The notes: generated by a model from the sequence alone, not told the origin. Numbered from the stretch's first letter, positions 8,313 to 17,317 are shown. The stretch is DNA of 64,000 nt from Nocardioides sp. (GCF_030150155.1 NZ_JASLGR010000027.1:1-64000); one strand, 5' to 3'. Program-made: numbers and translations.

Positions 8313-9377
8313 GTGACTACTGCTCCTGACTCCGTGAAGCTCGCCGTCATCCCTGGCGACGGCATCGGACCCGAGGTGACCACCGAGGCCCTGAAGGTCC
8401 TCACGGCAGCCGCACCGGTCCAGTTCGACCAGACCACCTACGAGCTCGGCGCGGAGCACTACCTGCGCACCGGCGAGGTGCTCCCGGACGAGGTGCTCGC
8501 GGAGCTCAAGCAGGCCGACGTGATCCTGCTCGGCGCGATCGGCGGCAAGCCCAACGACCCGAACATCCCTCCGGGGCTGCTCGAGCGCGGCCTGCTGCTG
8601 CGCACCCGCTTCGAGCTCGACCACCACGTCAACCTGCGTCCCAGCCAGCTTTACCCGGGTGCCGTCAGCCCGCTGGCCGACTCGGTGCTGGCCAAGGGCC
8701 CGATCGACTTCGTCGTCGTGCGTGAGGGCACCGAGGGTCCCTACACCGGCAACGGTGGCGCCCTGCGCGTGGGCACCCCGCACGAGATCGCCACCGAGGT
8801 CAGCGTCAACACCGCCTTCGGTGCCGAGCGCGTGATCCGGGCCGCGTTCGCCCGCGCCCAGGGCCGTCCGCGCAAGAAGCTCACCCTGGTCCACAAGACC
8901 AACGTGCTGGTCAACGCCGGCTCGCTGTGGTGGCGCCTGGTCCAGGAGGTCGCGCAGGAGTTCCCCGACGTCGCCGTGGACTACTGCCACATCGACGCCG
9001 TGATGATCTTCCTGACCACCGACCCCCAGCGCTTCGACGTGATCGTCACCGACAACCTGTTCGGCGACATCATCACCGACCTGGCCGGCGCCATCACCGG
9101 TGGCATCGGTCTGGCTGCCAGCGGCAACATCAACGCCGCCGGCACCTACCCGTCGATGTTCGAGCCGGTGCACGGCTCCGCCCCGGACATCGCCGGTCAG
9201 CAGAAGGCCGACCCGACGGCCGCGATCCTCTCGGCCTCGCTCCTGCTCGACCACCTCGGTTACTCCGACGCCGCCAAGGCCATTGACGACGCCGTTCTGG
9301 CGGACCTCGCCGCACGGGGCACGCAGCCCCGCCGTACCTCCGAGGTCGGCGACGCGATCGCCGCTCGCCTCGCCTGA
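8313..9377 (+). CDS. leuB: 3-isopropylmalate dehydrogenase
   Basis: NAD-dependent oxidative decarboxylase of leucine synthesis, converting 3-isopropylmalate to 2-oxoisocaproate. The start is GTG at 8313, giving VTTAPDSVKLAVIPGDGIGPEV; upstream in-frame sequence belongs to the small ORF region. The family features DGIGPEV, the substrate arginines near LLLRTRFELDHHVNLRP, the GPIDFVVVREGTEGPY block, the VTDNLFGDIITDL metal-binding block and EPVHGSAPDIAG are all present. The length is 354 residues, normal for the actinobacterial type. ilvE follows after 20 nt. Confidence 0.96.
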   Translation: MTTAPDSVKLAVIPGDGIGPEVTTEALKVLTAAAPVQFDQTTYELGAEHYLRTGEVLPDEVLAELKQADVILLGAIGGKPNDPNIPPGLLERGLLLRTRFELDHHVNLRPSQLYPGAVSPLADSVLAKGPIDFVVVREGTEGPYTGNGGALRVGTPHEIATEVSVNTAFGAERVIRAAFARAQGRPRKKLTLVHKTNVLVNAGSLWWRLVQEVAQEFPDVAVDYCHIDAVMIFLTTDPQRFDVIVTDNLFGDIITDLAGAITGGIGLAASGNINAAGTYPSMFEPVHGSAPDIAGQQKADPTAAILSASLLLDHLGYSDAAKAIDDAVLADLAARGTQPRRTSEVGDAIAARLA

Positions 9378-9397
9378 TCTGCGATAGGAGGGGCCTG

Positions 9398-10492
9398 ATG
9401 GCCCTCGACATCACCACCACCCTCAACCCCACCCCGAAGTCCGACGCCGAGGTGGCCGAGATCCTGGCCGACCCCGGCTTCGGCAACTACTTCACCGACC
9501 ACATGTTCGCGATGGAGTGGACGCCTGAAGCGGGGTGGCACAACGCCCGGATCGAGCCCTACGGCCCGCTCTCGATGGACCCGGCCTGCTCGGTGCTGCA
9601 CTACGCCCAGGAGACGTTCGAGGGGCTCAAGGCCTACCGTCACCCCGACGGCACGGTGTGGGGCTTCCGGCCCGAGGCGAACGCGGCTCGGATGGCGCGC
9701 TCCTCGCAGCGGCTGGCGTTCCCGGTCGTGGAGACCGAGGACTTCGTCCAGGCCGTCGCCGAGCTGGTCAAGGTCGACGAGCGCTGGGTGCCGCAGGTGG
9801 GCGAGGGGGAGGAGAAGTCGCTCTACATCCGGCCCTTCATGTTCGCCTCGGAGAACTTCCTCGGCGTTCGCTCGGCGCACCACGTCACCTTCATGGTGAT
9901 CGCCTCGCCGGCCGGTGCCTACTTCAAGGGCGGCGTGAAGCCGGTCAAGCTCTGGCTCTCCTCGGAGTACACCCGGTCGGGTCGCGGTGGGATGGGGGCG
10001 GCCAAGACGGGCGGCAACTACGCCTCCTCGCTGGCCGCGCAGGACCAGGCCTACGCCCAGGGCTGCGACCAGGTGATGTTCCTCGACGCCTCGGAGGGCA
10101 AGTACCTCGAGGAGCTCGGTGGGATGAACCTGTTCCTGGTCTACGGCGACGAGGGACGTCTGGTCACCCCGGAGACCTCGGGCACGATCCTCGAGGGGAT
10201 CACCCGGGCCTCGCTGATCGAGCTGGCGCGGGCCCAGGGCCTGACCGTCGAGGAGCGCCAGATCGAGCTCTCGGAGTGGCGCGACGGCGTGGCCTCGGGT
10301 GCGATCACCGAGGTCTTCGCCTGCGGCACCGCCGCCGTGATCACCCCCGTCGGGGAGCTGCTGTCCGAGGACGGCTCGATCGTGACCCCGCAGCCGGGTG
10401 GCACGATCACCACCGCGCTGCGCGAGACCCTGGTCGATCTGCAGTTCGGTCGCGGTGCCGACACGCAGGGCTGGACGCGTCAGTTCGTCTGA
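9398..10492 (+). CDS. ilvE: Branched-chain amino acid aminotransferase
   Basis: PLP-dependent fold-type IV transaminase that carries out the last step of Leu, Ile and Val synthesis. The 364-residue protein has the class IV features: QETFEGLKAYRH near the N-terminal third, RPFMFASE, and the PLP-lysine in AAKTGGNYASS near residue 203, followed by LEELGGMNLF and the FACGTAAVITPV loop. The ATG is preceded by AGGAGG at 9386-9391. Its place directly after leuB suggests that leader control acts on both genes. Confidence 0.96.
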   Translation: MALDITTTLNPTPKSDAEVAEILADPGFGNYFTDHMFAMEWTPEAGWHNARIEPYGPLSMDPACSVLHYAQETFEGLKAYRHPDGTVWGFRPEANAARMARSSQRLAFPVVETEDFVQAVAELVKVDERWVPQVGEGEEKSLYIRPFMFASENFLGVRSAHHVTFMVIASPAGAYFKGGVKPVKLWLSSEYTRSGRGGMGAAKTGGNYASSLAAQDQAYAQGCDQVMFLDASEGKYLEELGGMNLFLVYGDEGRLVTPETSGTILEGITRASLIELARAQGLTVEERQIELSEWRDGVASGAITEVFACGTAAVITPVGELLSEDGSIVTPQPGGTITTALRETLVDLQFGRGADTQGWTRQFV

Positions 10493-10509
10493 GCGTTGTG
10501 AACTGTCGC

Positions 10510-10515
10510 TAGCCT
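10510..10515 (+). promoter_or_regulatory. -10 box, leaderless start of the kinase gene
   Basis: TAGCCT is followed by 7 nt and then the GTG start at 10523, so the transcript probably begins at the start codon. Confidence 0.55.
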
Positions 10516-10522
10516 CATCGGT

Positions 10523-12049
10523 GTGACTCGTCTTGGCCGCTACCGCGTTGAGCGGATCATCGGCGAGGGCGGCATGGGCGTGGTCCACCTGGGAGTGGCA
10601 CCCGACGGCACCCAGGTAGCGATCAAGGTCCTGCGCCAGCAGATCGTCGGAGACGAGGAGGCCCGCGAGCGACTCGCTCGCGAGGTCTCCTCGCTCCAGC
10701 TCGTGCACTCGCGCTGGGTCGCCGAGATCCTCGACGCCGACCCGTGGGGGCCGACGCCGTACGTCGTCACCCGCTACGTCCCGGGGCGGTCGCTGTACCA
10801 GACCGTGGCCGAGGACGGTCCGATCCGGGGCGACGACCTGGTCTGGCTGGCCCGGGGGCTCCTGGAGGGGATCGGGTCGGTGCACGACGCCGGGGTGCTG
10901 CACCGTGACGTCAAGCCCTCCAACGTGCTGATGGAGGGCCGCACGCCGGTGCTGATCGACTTCGGCCTGGCCCGGGTCGCCGACGACCCGCGACTGACCC
11001 AGACCGGCTGGCTGCTCGGCACCCCGGGCTACCTGGCCCCCGAGGTGCTCTACGGCGACGACCCCACCGAGGCCGTCGACGTGCACGCCTGGGCCGGCAC
11101 GATCGTGTACGCCGCCACGGGCCGACCGCCGTTCGGCAAGGGCCCCGCGATGGCGATCATGGATCGCACCCGCCGCGGCGAGCACGACCTGCGCGGCATC
11201 GAGGAGCCGATGCGCTCGGTGCTGGAGTGGGCGCTCGCCCCCGAGCCCGAGGATCGGCCCACCCTCGCTCAGCTGCAGGAGCGGCTGCGCCACCACAGCA
11301 CCGATCCGACGGTCGTCCACCGCCGGATGGGTCGTGACCTGGTCCCGGCCCCCGCGCCGACGGCGGTGCTCCCGGAGTGGGAGCCGTCGGTCGAGGACGC
11401 CGACGAGCACGAGGGGTTCACGGCCCTGGAGCCGTACCCGCTCGTCGAGCCGGCGCCTGCCCCGGCACCGCTCGCGCCCCGGCTCGGGATCGGCGAGCGT
11501 AGCCGCCGGGCGGTGCTGTGGGTGCTGGTGATGGCCTCGTGTGCGATGGCGCTGGCGGCGTACCCCTGGGTAGGCAGCGTCGTGGTGCTGGTCGTGGTCT
11601 GGGTGGTGCGCAGCAGCTCGCTGGCCGCGACCCGGGTCGAGCAGCGCCGCGCCGAACGCGGAGCACGCTGGCACGACCGGCCGCGGCTGGTGCTGGGTGC
11701 GCCGGTCGACCTGGTCCGGGCGCTGCCCAGCACGGTCGTGCTCGGGTTGTGGGCCTGCGGCATGGTGGTCGCCACCGTGCTGCTCTGCTACGCGGTCGCC
11801 TCCCCGGTGACGCTGGCCCTGCTCTGTGCCGGCGCCGTCTGCGTGCTGGCCCTCCTGCTCGGCTCCGGCGGCGCCCAGGTGCGTTCGCCGCTGAGCCGCG
11901 TGATCGTCCCGCTCGCCAGCCAGCCTCGACGTTGGCTGATCTCGGTGCTGATCCTGGTCGCCGTCACCGGTGTCGGTGCGGGTTTCGCCGCACGCGGCGC
12001 CGACTGGACGCCGTTCAGCCAGGCGCCGTTCTCCGGCCTGGAGCCCTGA
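10523..12049 (+). CDS. Membrane-anchored Ser/Thr protein kinase (PknB-like)
   Basis: Hanks-type kinase with an N-terminal catalytic domain (residues 7 to about 260) and a membrane C-terminus. It has the glycine loop GEGGMG (14 to 19), the catalytic Lys35 in VAIKVL, HRDVKPSN with HRD at 127 to 129, and DFG at 146 to 148. After a Pro/Glu-rich linker come about five hydrophobic helices from residue 330 to the end. No PASTA or other sensor domain is visible, so the signal is unknown. GTG at 10523 follows a TAGCCT -10 box by 7 nt, which suggests a leaderless transcript. An amidase gene follows. Confidence 0.92.
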   Translation: MTRLGRYRVERIIGEGGMGVVHLGVAPDGTQVAIKVLRQQIVGDEEARERLAREVSSLQLVHSRWVAEILDADPWGPTPYVVTRYVPGRSLYQTVAEDGPIRGDDLVWLARGLLEGIGSVHDAGVLHRDVKPSNVLMEGRTPVLIDFGLARVADDPRLTQTGWLLGTPGYLAPEVLYGDDPTEAVDVHAWAGTIVYAATGRPPFGKGPAMAIMDRTRRGEHDLRGIEEPMRSVLEWALAPEPEDRPTLAQLQERLRHHSTDPTVVHRRMGRDLVPAPAPTAVLPEWEPSVEDADEHEGFTALEPYPLVEPAPAPAPLAPRLGIGERSRRAVLWVLVMASCAMALAAYPWVGSVVVLVVVWVVRSSSLAATRVEQRRAERGARWHDRPRLVLGAPVDLVRALPSTVVLGLWACGMVVATVLLCYAVASPVTLALLCAGAVCVLALLLGSGGAQVRSPLSRVIVPLASQPRRWLISVLILVAVTGVGAGFAARGADWTPFSQAPFSGLEP

Positions 12050-12073
12050 CCCCCGACCCTGAGAGGTGCCCTG

Positions 12074-13468
12074 ATGGAGATCCACGACCTGAGTGCGGTG
12101 GAGCAGGCGGCGCTGGTACGTCGCGGCGAGGTCAGCCCACGCGAGCTGGCCGCCCACTACCTGGACCGGATCGACAGGCTCGACGACGTCGGCGCGTTCG
12201 TGACGGTGACCGCCGAGCGCAGCCTGGCCGCGGCCGAGGCGCTCGGACCGGTCCCGGCTGTGGCCGGGCCGCTGTGGGGCGTGCCGACCGCGATCAAGGA
12301 CCTCAACGCCACCGCCGGGGTGCGCACCACCTTCGGGTCGGCCGCGTTCGCCGACTACGTGCCCGAGGTCTCCGACAACGTCACGCTCTCGATCGAGGCC
12401 GCCGGGATGGTGAGCCTGGGCAAGACCAACACCCCCGAGTTCGGCTCGCCCTGCTACACCGAGCCCGACGTCGCCCCGCCGGCCGTCACCCCGTGGGACC
12501 GCACTCGCAGCGCTGGCGGCTCCAGCGGGGGAGCCGGTGCGGCGGTCGCGGCCGGGCTGGTGCCGCTCGCGCAGGGCTCCGACGGCGGCGGCTCGATCCG
12601 TATCCCCGCCTCGGTCTGCGGCCTGGTCGGGCTCAAGCCGTCGCGTGGTGTGATCAGCGGCGCTCCGATGTACGGCGACCCGATCGGTCTGGCCACCGCC
12701 GGCTCCCTGGCCCGGAGCGTGGGTGACGCCGCGGCGCTGCTCGACGTGCTGGCCGGACGCCGGGTGGGGGACCCGTACTGGACCCAGGGACCCGACTCCT
12801 ACCTGGCGGCCGCCGGTGAGCGGCCCGGCCGGCTCCGGGTGGCGCGGTTCGTCGAGCCCGTGATCGCCGACGTCGTCCCCGACCCCGAGGTGGTGAGCGC
12901 CTGGGAGCAGGCCTCGACCCTGCTGGAGTCGTTGGGCCATGAGGTGATCGACGTACCGGTGCCGCTGCCGCACGAGGCGGTGGGGACCTTCGAGGTGTGC
13001 TGGGCGGTGCTGACCGCGCTGTCGGTGGTGCCGCCCGAGCGCGAGCACCTGGTCCGGCCGCTGACCCGGTGGCTGAGCGAACGCGGGCGGGCGATCAGCG
13101 CCCCCGACTTCGGGCTGGCGATCGGTCAGCTGCGGCGCTACGCGGCGCAGGCGCTGGCGGCGCTGGAGCCCTACGACCTGGTGCTGACCCCGACTCTGGC
13201 CCAGCTGCCGGCCCCGCTCGGGGCACTGCGCGACGACGCCGACCCGGCACGGGACTTCGCCCTGCAGAAGGAGTTCACGCCCTGGACGAGTGCCTGGAAC
13301 GTGACCGGGATGCCGTCGATCAGCCTGCCGCTCCACTGGAGTCCGACGGACCTGCCGGTCGGGGTGATGCTGGCGGCGGCACCGGGACGCGACGCGGTGC
13401 TGGTGTCGGCTGCTGCTCAGATCGAGGAAGCGGTGGGCGGATTCCACCGTCGCCCTCCGGGGTGGTGA
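12074..13468 (+). CDS. Amidase signature family hydrolase
   Basis: Amidase of the Ser-cisSer-Lys family. The triad is visible: Lys75 (AIKDLN), cis-Ser150 in GGSSGG, and nucleophile Ser174 in SDGGGSIRIPAS. The length of 464 residues is normal. No fused GatC or GatB and no gat neighbours are seen, so it is more likely a catabolic amidase than GatA; the substrate is not predictable. ATG at 12074 is preceded by GAGAGGTG. Its last 149 nt overlap the opposite-strand diguanylate cyclase gene. Confidence 0.9.
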   Translation: MEIHDLSAVEQAALVRRGEVSPRELAAHYLDRIDRLDDVGAFVTVTAERSLAAAEALGPVPAVAGPLWGVPTAIKDLNATAGVRTTFGSAAFADYVPEVSDNVTLSIEAAGMVSLGKTNTPEFGSPCYTEPDVAPPAVTPWDRTRSAGGSSGGAGAAVAAGLVPLAQGSDGGGSIRIPASVCGLVGLKPSRGVISGAPMYGDPIGLATAGSLARSVGDAAALLDVLAGRRVGDPYWTQGPDSYLAAAGERPGRLRVARFVEPVIADVVPDPEVVSAWEQASTLLESLGHEVIDVPVPLPHEAVGTFEVCWAVLTALSVVPPEREHLVRPLTRWLSERGRAISAPDFGLAIGQLRRYAAQALAALEPYDLVLTPTLAQLPAPLGALRDDADPARDFALQKEFTPWTSAWNVTGMPSISLPLHWSPTDLPVGVMLAAAPGRDAVLVSAAAQIEEAVGGFHRRPPGW

Positions 13469-14618
13469 CCCGCGGGCTGGGGGCGTAGATCACGCTGCGT
13501 CCCCGGCCCTCGTCCTTGGCCTGGTACAGCGCCGCGTCGGCATGCGCGATCGCGGCGTCCAGGCCGATCCCGGGCCCGACCGCGGCGATCCCGAAGCTCG
13601 CCGAGACCTCCGCGCCCGGCACCGGGTTGTGCGCGCGCAGCTCGCGGTTGATCGTCTCGACAGCGACCTGGGCGGCGTGCACGTTGGCCCCGGGCATCAG
13701 GATGAGGAACTCCTCACCGCCGAAGCGGGCGTGCAGGTCGGTGGAGCGGGTGGCCTCCCGGACGGCGTCGGCGAACCGGCTCAGGACGTCGTCGCCGCAG
13801 GTGTGGCCGTAGGTGTCGTTGATCTGCTTGAAATGGTCGAGGTCGGCCACCACGACGGCGGCCTGCTGGACGCGGCGCAGTTCGCGGGCGGCGAGCTGGA
13901 AGAACGCTCCGCGGTGCAGGAGGCCGGTGAGGTCGTCGTACGCCGCCGATCGCCGCAGGTCGAAGACCAGCTGCTCATGGCTGAGCGCCCCCATCGTGTG
14001 CGAGGCGGCCAGCACCATCACGATCATCAGCAGGGTGTTGGGCACCCCGCCGAAGACGGTGGTGAAGAGGTCGGACTCGGGGCCGAGGGCGACGTAGACG
14101 CAGGTCCGGGCCAGGTAGAACAGGGTGACGATCGTGGAGACCGAGGCCAGGGTCGTCGTGATCGGGGACAGGCCCAGGCCCTGCATGCGGGTGGCGCGAC
14201 GGCTCAGCCACAGGTCGAAGCTGGCCAGCGCGAAGTTCATCGTCATCGCCATGAGGTACAGCGCCCCGCCCGGCCAGATCGTCTGGTCGGGGTGGTCCAG
14301 GGCGGCGACGACGCCGATCAGCAGGGGCAGCGGGAGCAGGACGAACCAGCGTGGTCTGACCCCGCGGTTCGAGCGGGCGCCCATCCAGACCGCGACGGCG
14401 CCGGTGACCGAGGTGACGTTGCCGAGCGGGTTCGCCACCGCCTGCCACGGGGTGCCGTTGGCCAGCCAGAGCAGGGAGGCGACCAGGAACAGGCCCAGGG
14501 CCAGGCACCACCAGCCCGAGACCGGGGCGCGGGTGGCGCGATAGGTGGAGCCGAAGAGGATCAGCATGGTCACGCCGATCAACGCGAACACGACGCGCAT
14601 GGTGGCAATGTCGAGCAA
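13320..14618 (-). CDS. Membrane GGDEF-domain diguanylate cyclase
   Basis: Synthesises cyclic di-GMP. The first 200 or so residues are several membrane helices (MRVVFALIGVTMLILFG onward) that probably sense a membrane or external cue. A C-terminal GGDEF domain follows. The active-site motif is GGEEF near residue 299, and the inhibitory RxxD site is present as RSTD five residues before it, so product inhibition is likely. No EAL domain is present. A Pro-rich tail of about 45 residues lies antisense to the amidase 3' end. That tail is unusual but no earlier stop exists. Confidence 0.9.
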   Translation of the reverse strand: MLDIATMRVVFALIGVTMLILFGSTYRATRAPVSGWWCLALGLFLVASLLWLANGTPWQAVANPLGNVTSVTGAVAVWMGARSNRGVRPRWFVLLPLPLLIGVVAALDHPDQTIWPGGALYLMAMTMNFALASFDLWLSRRATRMQGLGLSPITTTLASVSTIVTLFYLARTCVYVALGPESDLFTTVFGGVPNTLLMIVMVLAASHTMGALSHEQLVFDLRRSAAYDDLTGLLHRGAFFQLAARELRRVQQAAVVVADLDHFKQINDTYGHTCGDDVLSRFADAVREATRSTDLHARFGGEEFLILMPGANVHAAQVAVETINRELRAHNPVPGAEVSASFGIAAVGPGIGLDAAIAHADAALYQAKDEGRGRSVIYAPSPRVTTPEGDGGIRPPLPRSEQQPTPAPRRVPVPPPASPRPAGPSDSSGAAG

Positions 14619-14650
14619 CGCTGGTCTCCTTCCCCGGTGGCGGCCCCAGG

Positions 14651-15259
14651 TTACTGGTCGTCACCGATCCCGCGGGCCTGAAGGGCGGCACCGGTTTCGT
14701 GAGCCCGGGCCACGATCCGGATCACGAAGGGCGTGAGCCAGGCGCGGGGGGTGCGCAGGCCACGGGCCCGGGCGGCGTCGCGGGTCTCGGTGGCGAGCTG
14801 CAGCGCCGAGGGCAGCGACTGGATCGCCAGGCCGATGGTGAGCGCCACCCGGTCCGGATCGACGCCGACGCGACGCAGCGGAGAGATCCACCGCACGATC
14901 GCGTCGATCATCGCTGTCGAGGCCGTCGTGGTCGACAGGGACAGGGCCAGCAGGCCGAGCGAGACCAGGTCGAGCAGGGTCTCCACGGCCCGCTCGGCCG
15001 ACGTCCACCACCACTGCAGCAGGGCGGCGACGACCGCCACGATCAGCACCATCCGCAGCGAGCGCCAGGTCGAGGCCAGGTCGAGCCGGGCGATCAGGGC
15101 CAGCACGATCGCGACACCGAAGCCGATCAGGGCCGAGGGGAGGCCGTGCAGGGCCACGATCAGCACCGAGAGCACGATCAGCCCGCCGAGCTTGAGGCCG
15201 ACCGGGAGCCGGTGCAGCAGGGTCCGTCCGGGGCGGTAGACGCCCAGCGGCATGCTCAT
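14651..15259 (-). CDS. bioN: Energy-coupling factor transporter transmembrane protein (EcfT/BioN)
   Basis: Membrane scaffold of an ECF importer that links the ATPase to the substrate-binding S component. The 202-residue protein has about five hydrophobic helices and the two Ala-Arg-Gly motifs that contact the ATPase: AARARGL and LQARGIG near the C-terminus. Its start overlaps the ATPase gene stop by 4 nt (ATGA). The preceding genes encode the ATPase and BioY, so the substrate is biotin. Confidence 0.9.
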   Translation of the reverse strand: MSMPLGVYRPGRTLLHRLPVGLKLGGLIVLSVLIVALHGLPSALIGFGVAIVLALIARLDLASTWRSLRMVLIVAVVAALLQWWWTSAERAVETLLDLVSLGLLALSLSTTTASTAMIDAIVRWISPLRRVGVDPDRVALTIGLAIQSLPSALQLATETRDAARARGLRTPRAWLTPFVIRIVARAHETGAALQARGIGDDQ

Positions 15260-15957
15260 CGGCCGACCGCGCCCACGTAGGCCTCGATCGCGGCCGGGGC
15301 CGGACCGTCGAAGACCACCCGGGCCCCCTCGACGACCAGCGCCCTGTCGCAGCGGGCGGCCAGGTCGAGGTCGTGGGTGACCAGGATCAGCTGCTGGTCC
15401 AGTCCCATCAGGGTGTCCCCGACGATGCGGCTGTTGCGCAGGTCGAGCAGGGTGGTCGGCTCGTCGGCGACGACGATCGCGGGGTCGGTCGCCAGGACGC
15501 CGGCCAGGGCGAGCATCTGGCGCTGCCCGCCCGAGAGGGTGTGGACGCTCTGGTCGGCGCGTTCGCGCAGGCCGTACCGCTCCAGGACGTCCAGTGCCGC
15601 CGTACGCCGCTCACGCTTGTCCTTGTGGGTGCGGCGCAGGGACAGCTCGACGTCCTCGACGCAGGTGGGCATCACCATCTGCGCCGACGGGTCGGTGAAG
15701 CAGAAGCCGACCTGGCGGCGGACCTTGGCACCGTTGCGGGCGACGTCGAGTCCGTTGACGGTGACGGTCCCCGAGGTCGGGGTGATCAGACCGTTGATGA
15801 GGCGCGCCAGGGTCGACTTCCCCGAGCCGTTGCTCCCGATGATCGCGACCCGACGCTCGCCCAGGGCGAGGGTGGTGGGGGCCAGCAACTCCCGTTCGGA
15901 GCGGATCTCGGGATCGGCGTCGGGGACGGCGACCCTGGCGGCGTGGAACTCGATCAA
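15256..15957 (-). CDS. bioM: Biotin ECF transporter ATPase (EcfA/BioM)
   Basis: ABC ATPase that powers the biotin importer. Seen are Walker A (IGSNGSGKST), signature LSGGQRQMLALA, and Walker B ending IVVADEP. The likely start is TTG at 15957 (LIEFHAARVAV), which overlaps the bioY stop as TTGA, a typical coupling overlap. The frame stays open upstream through bioY in a composition that looks like antisense noise. With TTG the product is 233 residues, the normal length. It overlaps bioN by 4 nt. Confidence 0.9.
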   Translation of the reverse strand: MIEFHAARVAVPDADPEIRSERELLAPTTLALGERRVAIIGSNGSGKSTLARLINGLITPTSGTVTVNGLDVARNGAKVRRQVGFCFTDPSAQMVMPTCVEDVELSLRRTHKDKRERRTAALDVLERYGLRERADQSVHTLSGGQRQMLALAGVLATDPAIVVADEPTTLLDLRNSRIVGDTLMGLDQQLILVTHDLDLAARCDRALVVEGARVVFDGPAPAAIEAYVGAVGR

Positions 15958-16565
15958 CGGCGCAGCAGCTGCGGGAACGCGCGGTGGACCTCGGCGGCGA
16001 CCAGGGCGACGACGGCGCTCTTGACGATGTCGCCGAGCCAGTAGGCGCCGTCGATGGAGAACGACTTGTGCCAGCCCAGGCCGAGCACGGTCTGGAGGCC
16101 GACGACGCCACCGAGGTGGTTGATCACGGTGGCGACCAGGCAGGCCAGGAAGATCCACAGCGCCTGGGTGCGGCGGCGACCGATCACGTACTTCACCAGG
16201 GCGCCGACGGCCAGCGCGGCGATCGGGAACGTGTAGAGGTACCCGGCCGTGGGGCCGGTGAAGACCGCGGCACCCGAGGAGTGCTCGGCGAAGACCGGCA
16301 GCCCGACCAGGCCGAGGAGGAGGTAGAGGCCGGTGGCGACGAAGCCGCGGACCGGGCCGAGCACGGCGCCGGTGAGGAGGATCGCCGCGGTCTGCAGCGT
16401 CAGCGGGACGCCGGCGCCGCCGACGGGGATGGCGGCCGTGTACGACGCCACCGCGATCAGTGCGGCGAAGGCGGCGATCAGCGCCAGGTCGGTGGTGGAG
16501 AAGCGCGCCGGGGTGGGACGCACGGTGGCGGTGGCAGCGCCGGGGGCGGGGTCGGTCATCGTCAT
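15954..16565 (-). CDS. bioY: Biotin transporter substrate-binding protein BioY
   Basis: S component of the biotin ECF importer. The 203-residue protein shows six hydrophobic segments and the BioY family blocks VPLTLQTAAILLTGAVLGP and GPTAGYLYTFP. It is the first gene of bioY-bioM-bioN. It is divergent from a TetR-family regulator; the 95-nt gap holds two TGAAC-N3-type palindromes that could bring the operon under biotin control. Confidence 0.94.
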   Translation of the reverse strand: MTMTDPAPGAATATVRPTPARFSTTDLALIAAFAALIAVASYTAAIPVGGAGVPLTLQTAAILLTGAVLGPVRGFVATGLYLLLGLVGLPVFAEHSSGAAVFTGPTAGYLYTFPIAALAVGALVKYVIGRRRTQALWIFLACLVATVINHLGGVVGLQTVLGLGWHKSFSIDGAYWLGDIVKSAVVALVAAEVHRAFPQLLRR

Positions 16566-16591
16566 GGGGGACTCTCTGCGGGGGTGAAAAC

Positions 16592-16604
16592 TGAACGGTG
16601 GTCA
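16592..16604. promoter_or_regulatory. Second, imperfect BioQ-like operator
   Basis: TGAAC-GGT-GGTCA is a degenerate copy of the palindrome 15 nt downstream. Two tandem sites on one face of the helix would allow cooperative binding. Confidence 0.5.
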
Positions 16605-16606
16605 GG

Positions 16607-16619
16607 TGAACGGCGTTCA
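16607..16619. promoter_or_regulatory. BioQ-like operator between bioY and the TetR gene
   Basis: TGAAC-GGC-GTTCA is a perfect 5-3-5 palindrome. It closely resembles the TGAAC-N3-GTTAC site described for the biotin regulator BioQ in mycobacteria and corynebacteria. It lies between the divergent genes, just before a TATGCT -10 box (16623-16628) for the TetR gene. Confidence 0.68.
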
Positions 16620-16660
16620 GGTTATGCTTGACTCGTCAGTAGGTCAATGGGGGAGTGCGC

Positions 16661-17239
16661 ATGCGATATCGCCGCGACGATGTCGTCGAACGGGCCTTGG
16701 GCCTGCTCGACGTGGTCGGGCTGCCGGAGTTGACGATGCGTCGCCTGGGCGCCGACCTGGGCGTGCAGCCCTCGGCGCTCTACCACCACGTCGCCAACAA
16801 GCAGACGCTGCTGGCGCTGATGGCCGACGAGCTGCTGTCGCGGGCCACGTGGCCCACCGGCGGTCCCTGGCCCGATCAGGTCGCCGGGGTGTGCGAGGCG
16901 CTGCGCGAGACGCTGCTGGGCTGGCGCGACGGGGCCGAGCTGGTCGCCACGGTCTGGTCCTTCGGCCTCGGCGGTGCCGAGCCGTACCGGCGCCTGGTGG
17001 CGGCGTTGGAGGCCGGTGGGGTCGATGGTTCTGGCGCGGCCGGTGGTGCCGGTGCGCTGGCGCCGACGGCGGCGCGCACCCTGCTGCACTACGTCTACGG
17101 GCACGCGGTCGACGAGCAGACCCACCGTCAGGCCGCCGATGCGGGAGCGATCGAGTCGGAGGCCCGCTCGGACGACTTCGGCACCGGACTGGCGATGGTG
17201 ATCGCCGGCATCCAGGTCGTCCACGGCGCTCGGGTCTAG
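16661..17239 (+). CDS. TetR-family regulator, probable biotin repressor (BioQ-like)
   Basis: The N-terminal helix-turn-helix is clear: residues about 8 to 50 include LTMRRLGADLGVQPSALYHHVANK. The C-terminal ligand-binding half shows no specific motif. ATG at 16661 has GGGGGAG six bases upstream and is preferred over GTG at 16655, which would leave no spacing. Its position opposite bioYMN, with TGAAC-N3-GTTCA between them, suggests a role like BioQ. That assignment rests on context rather than sequence identity. Confidence 0.82.
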   Translation: MRYRRDDVVERALGLLDVVGLPELTMRRLGADLGVQPSALYHHVANKQTLLALMADELLSRATWPTGGPWPDQVAGVCEALRETLLGWRDGAELVATVWSFGLGGAEPYRRLVAALEAGGVDGSGAAGGAGALAPTAARTLLHYVYGHAVDEQTHRQAADAGAIESEARSDDFGTGLAMVIAGIQVVHGARV

Positions 17240-17250
17240 GCGTTCCTGAC

Positions 17251-17306
17251 GAGACCGACCTTTCTGGCCCTTCGGATGGGTCGGAAGGGCCAGAAGTGTC
17301 GGTCTC
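17251..17306. terminator. Long hairpin between the TetR and SDR genes
   Basis: GAGACCGAC plus TTCTGGCCCTTC (17251-17273) pairs with GAAGGGCCAGAA plus GTCGGTCTC (17284-17306). This gives 21 base pairs with one 2-nt mismatch and a 10-nt loop. It lies between convergent genes and is probably a bidirectional terminator. Confidence 0.75.
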
Positions 17307-17317
17307 GACGCGAGCCC

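Noticed and set aside
9260..13447. 1395-codon open frame on the minus strand
   Set aside because: It is antisense to ilvE, the kinase and the amidase, and its product is low-complexity Arg/Gly/His/Asp sequence, typical of a high-GC shadow frame.
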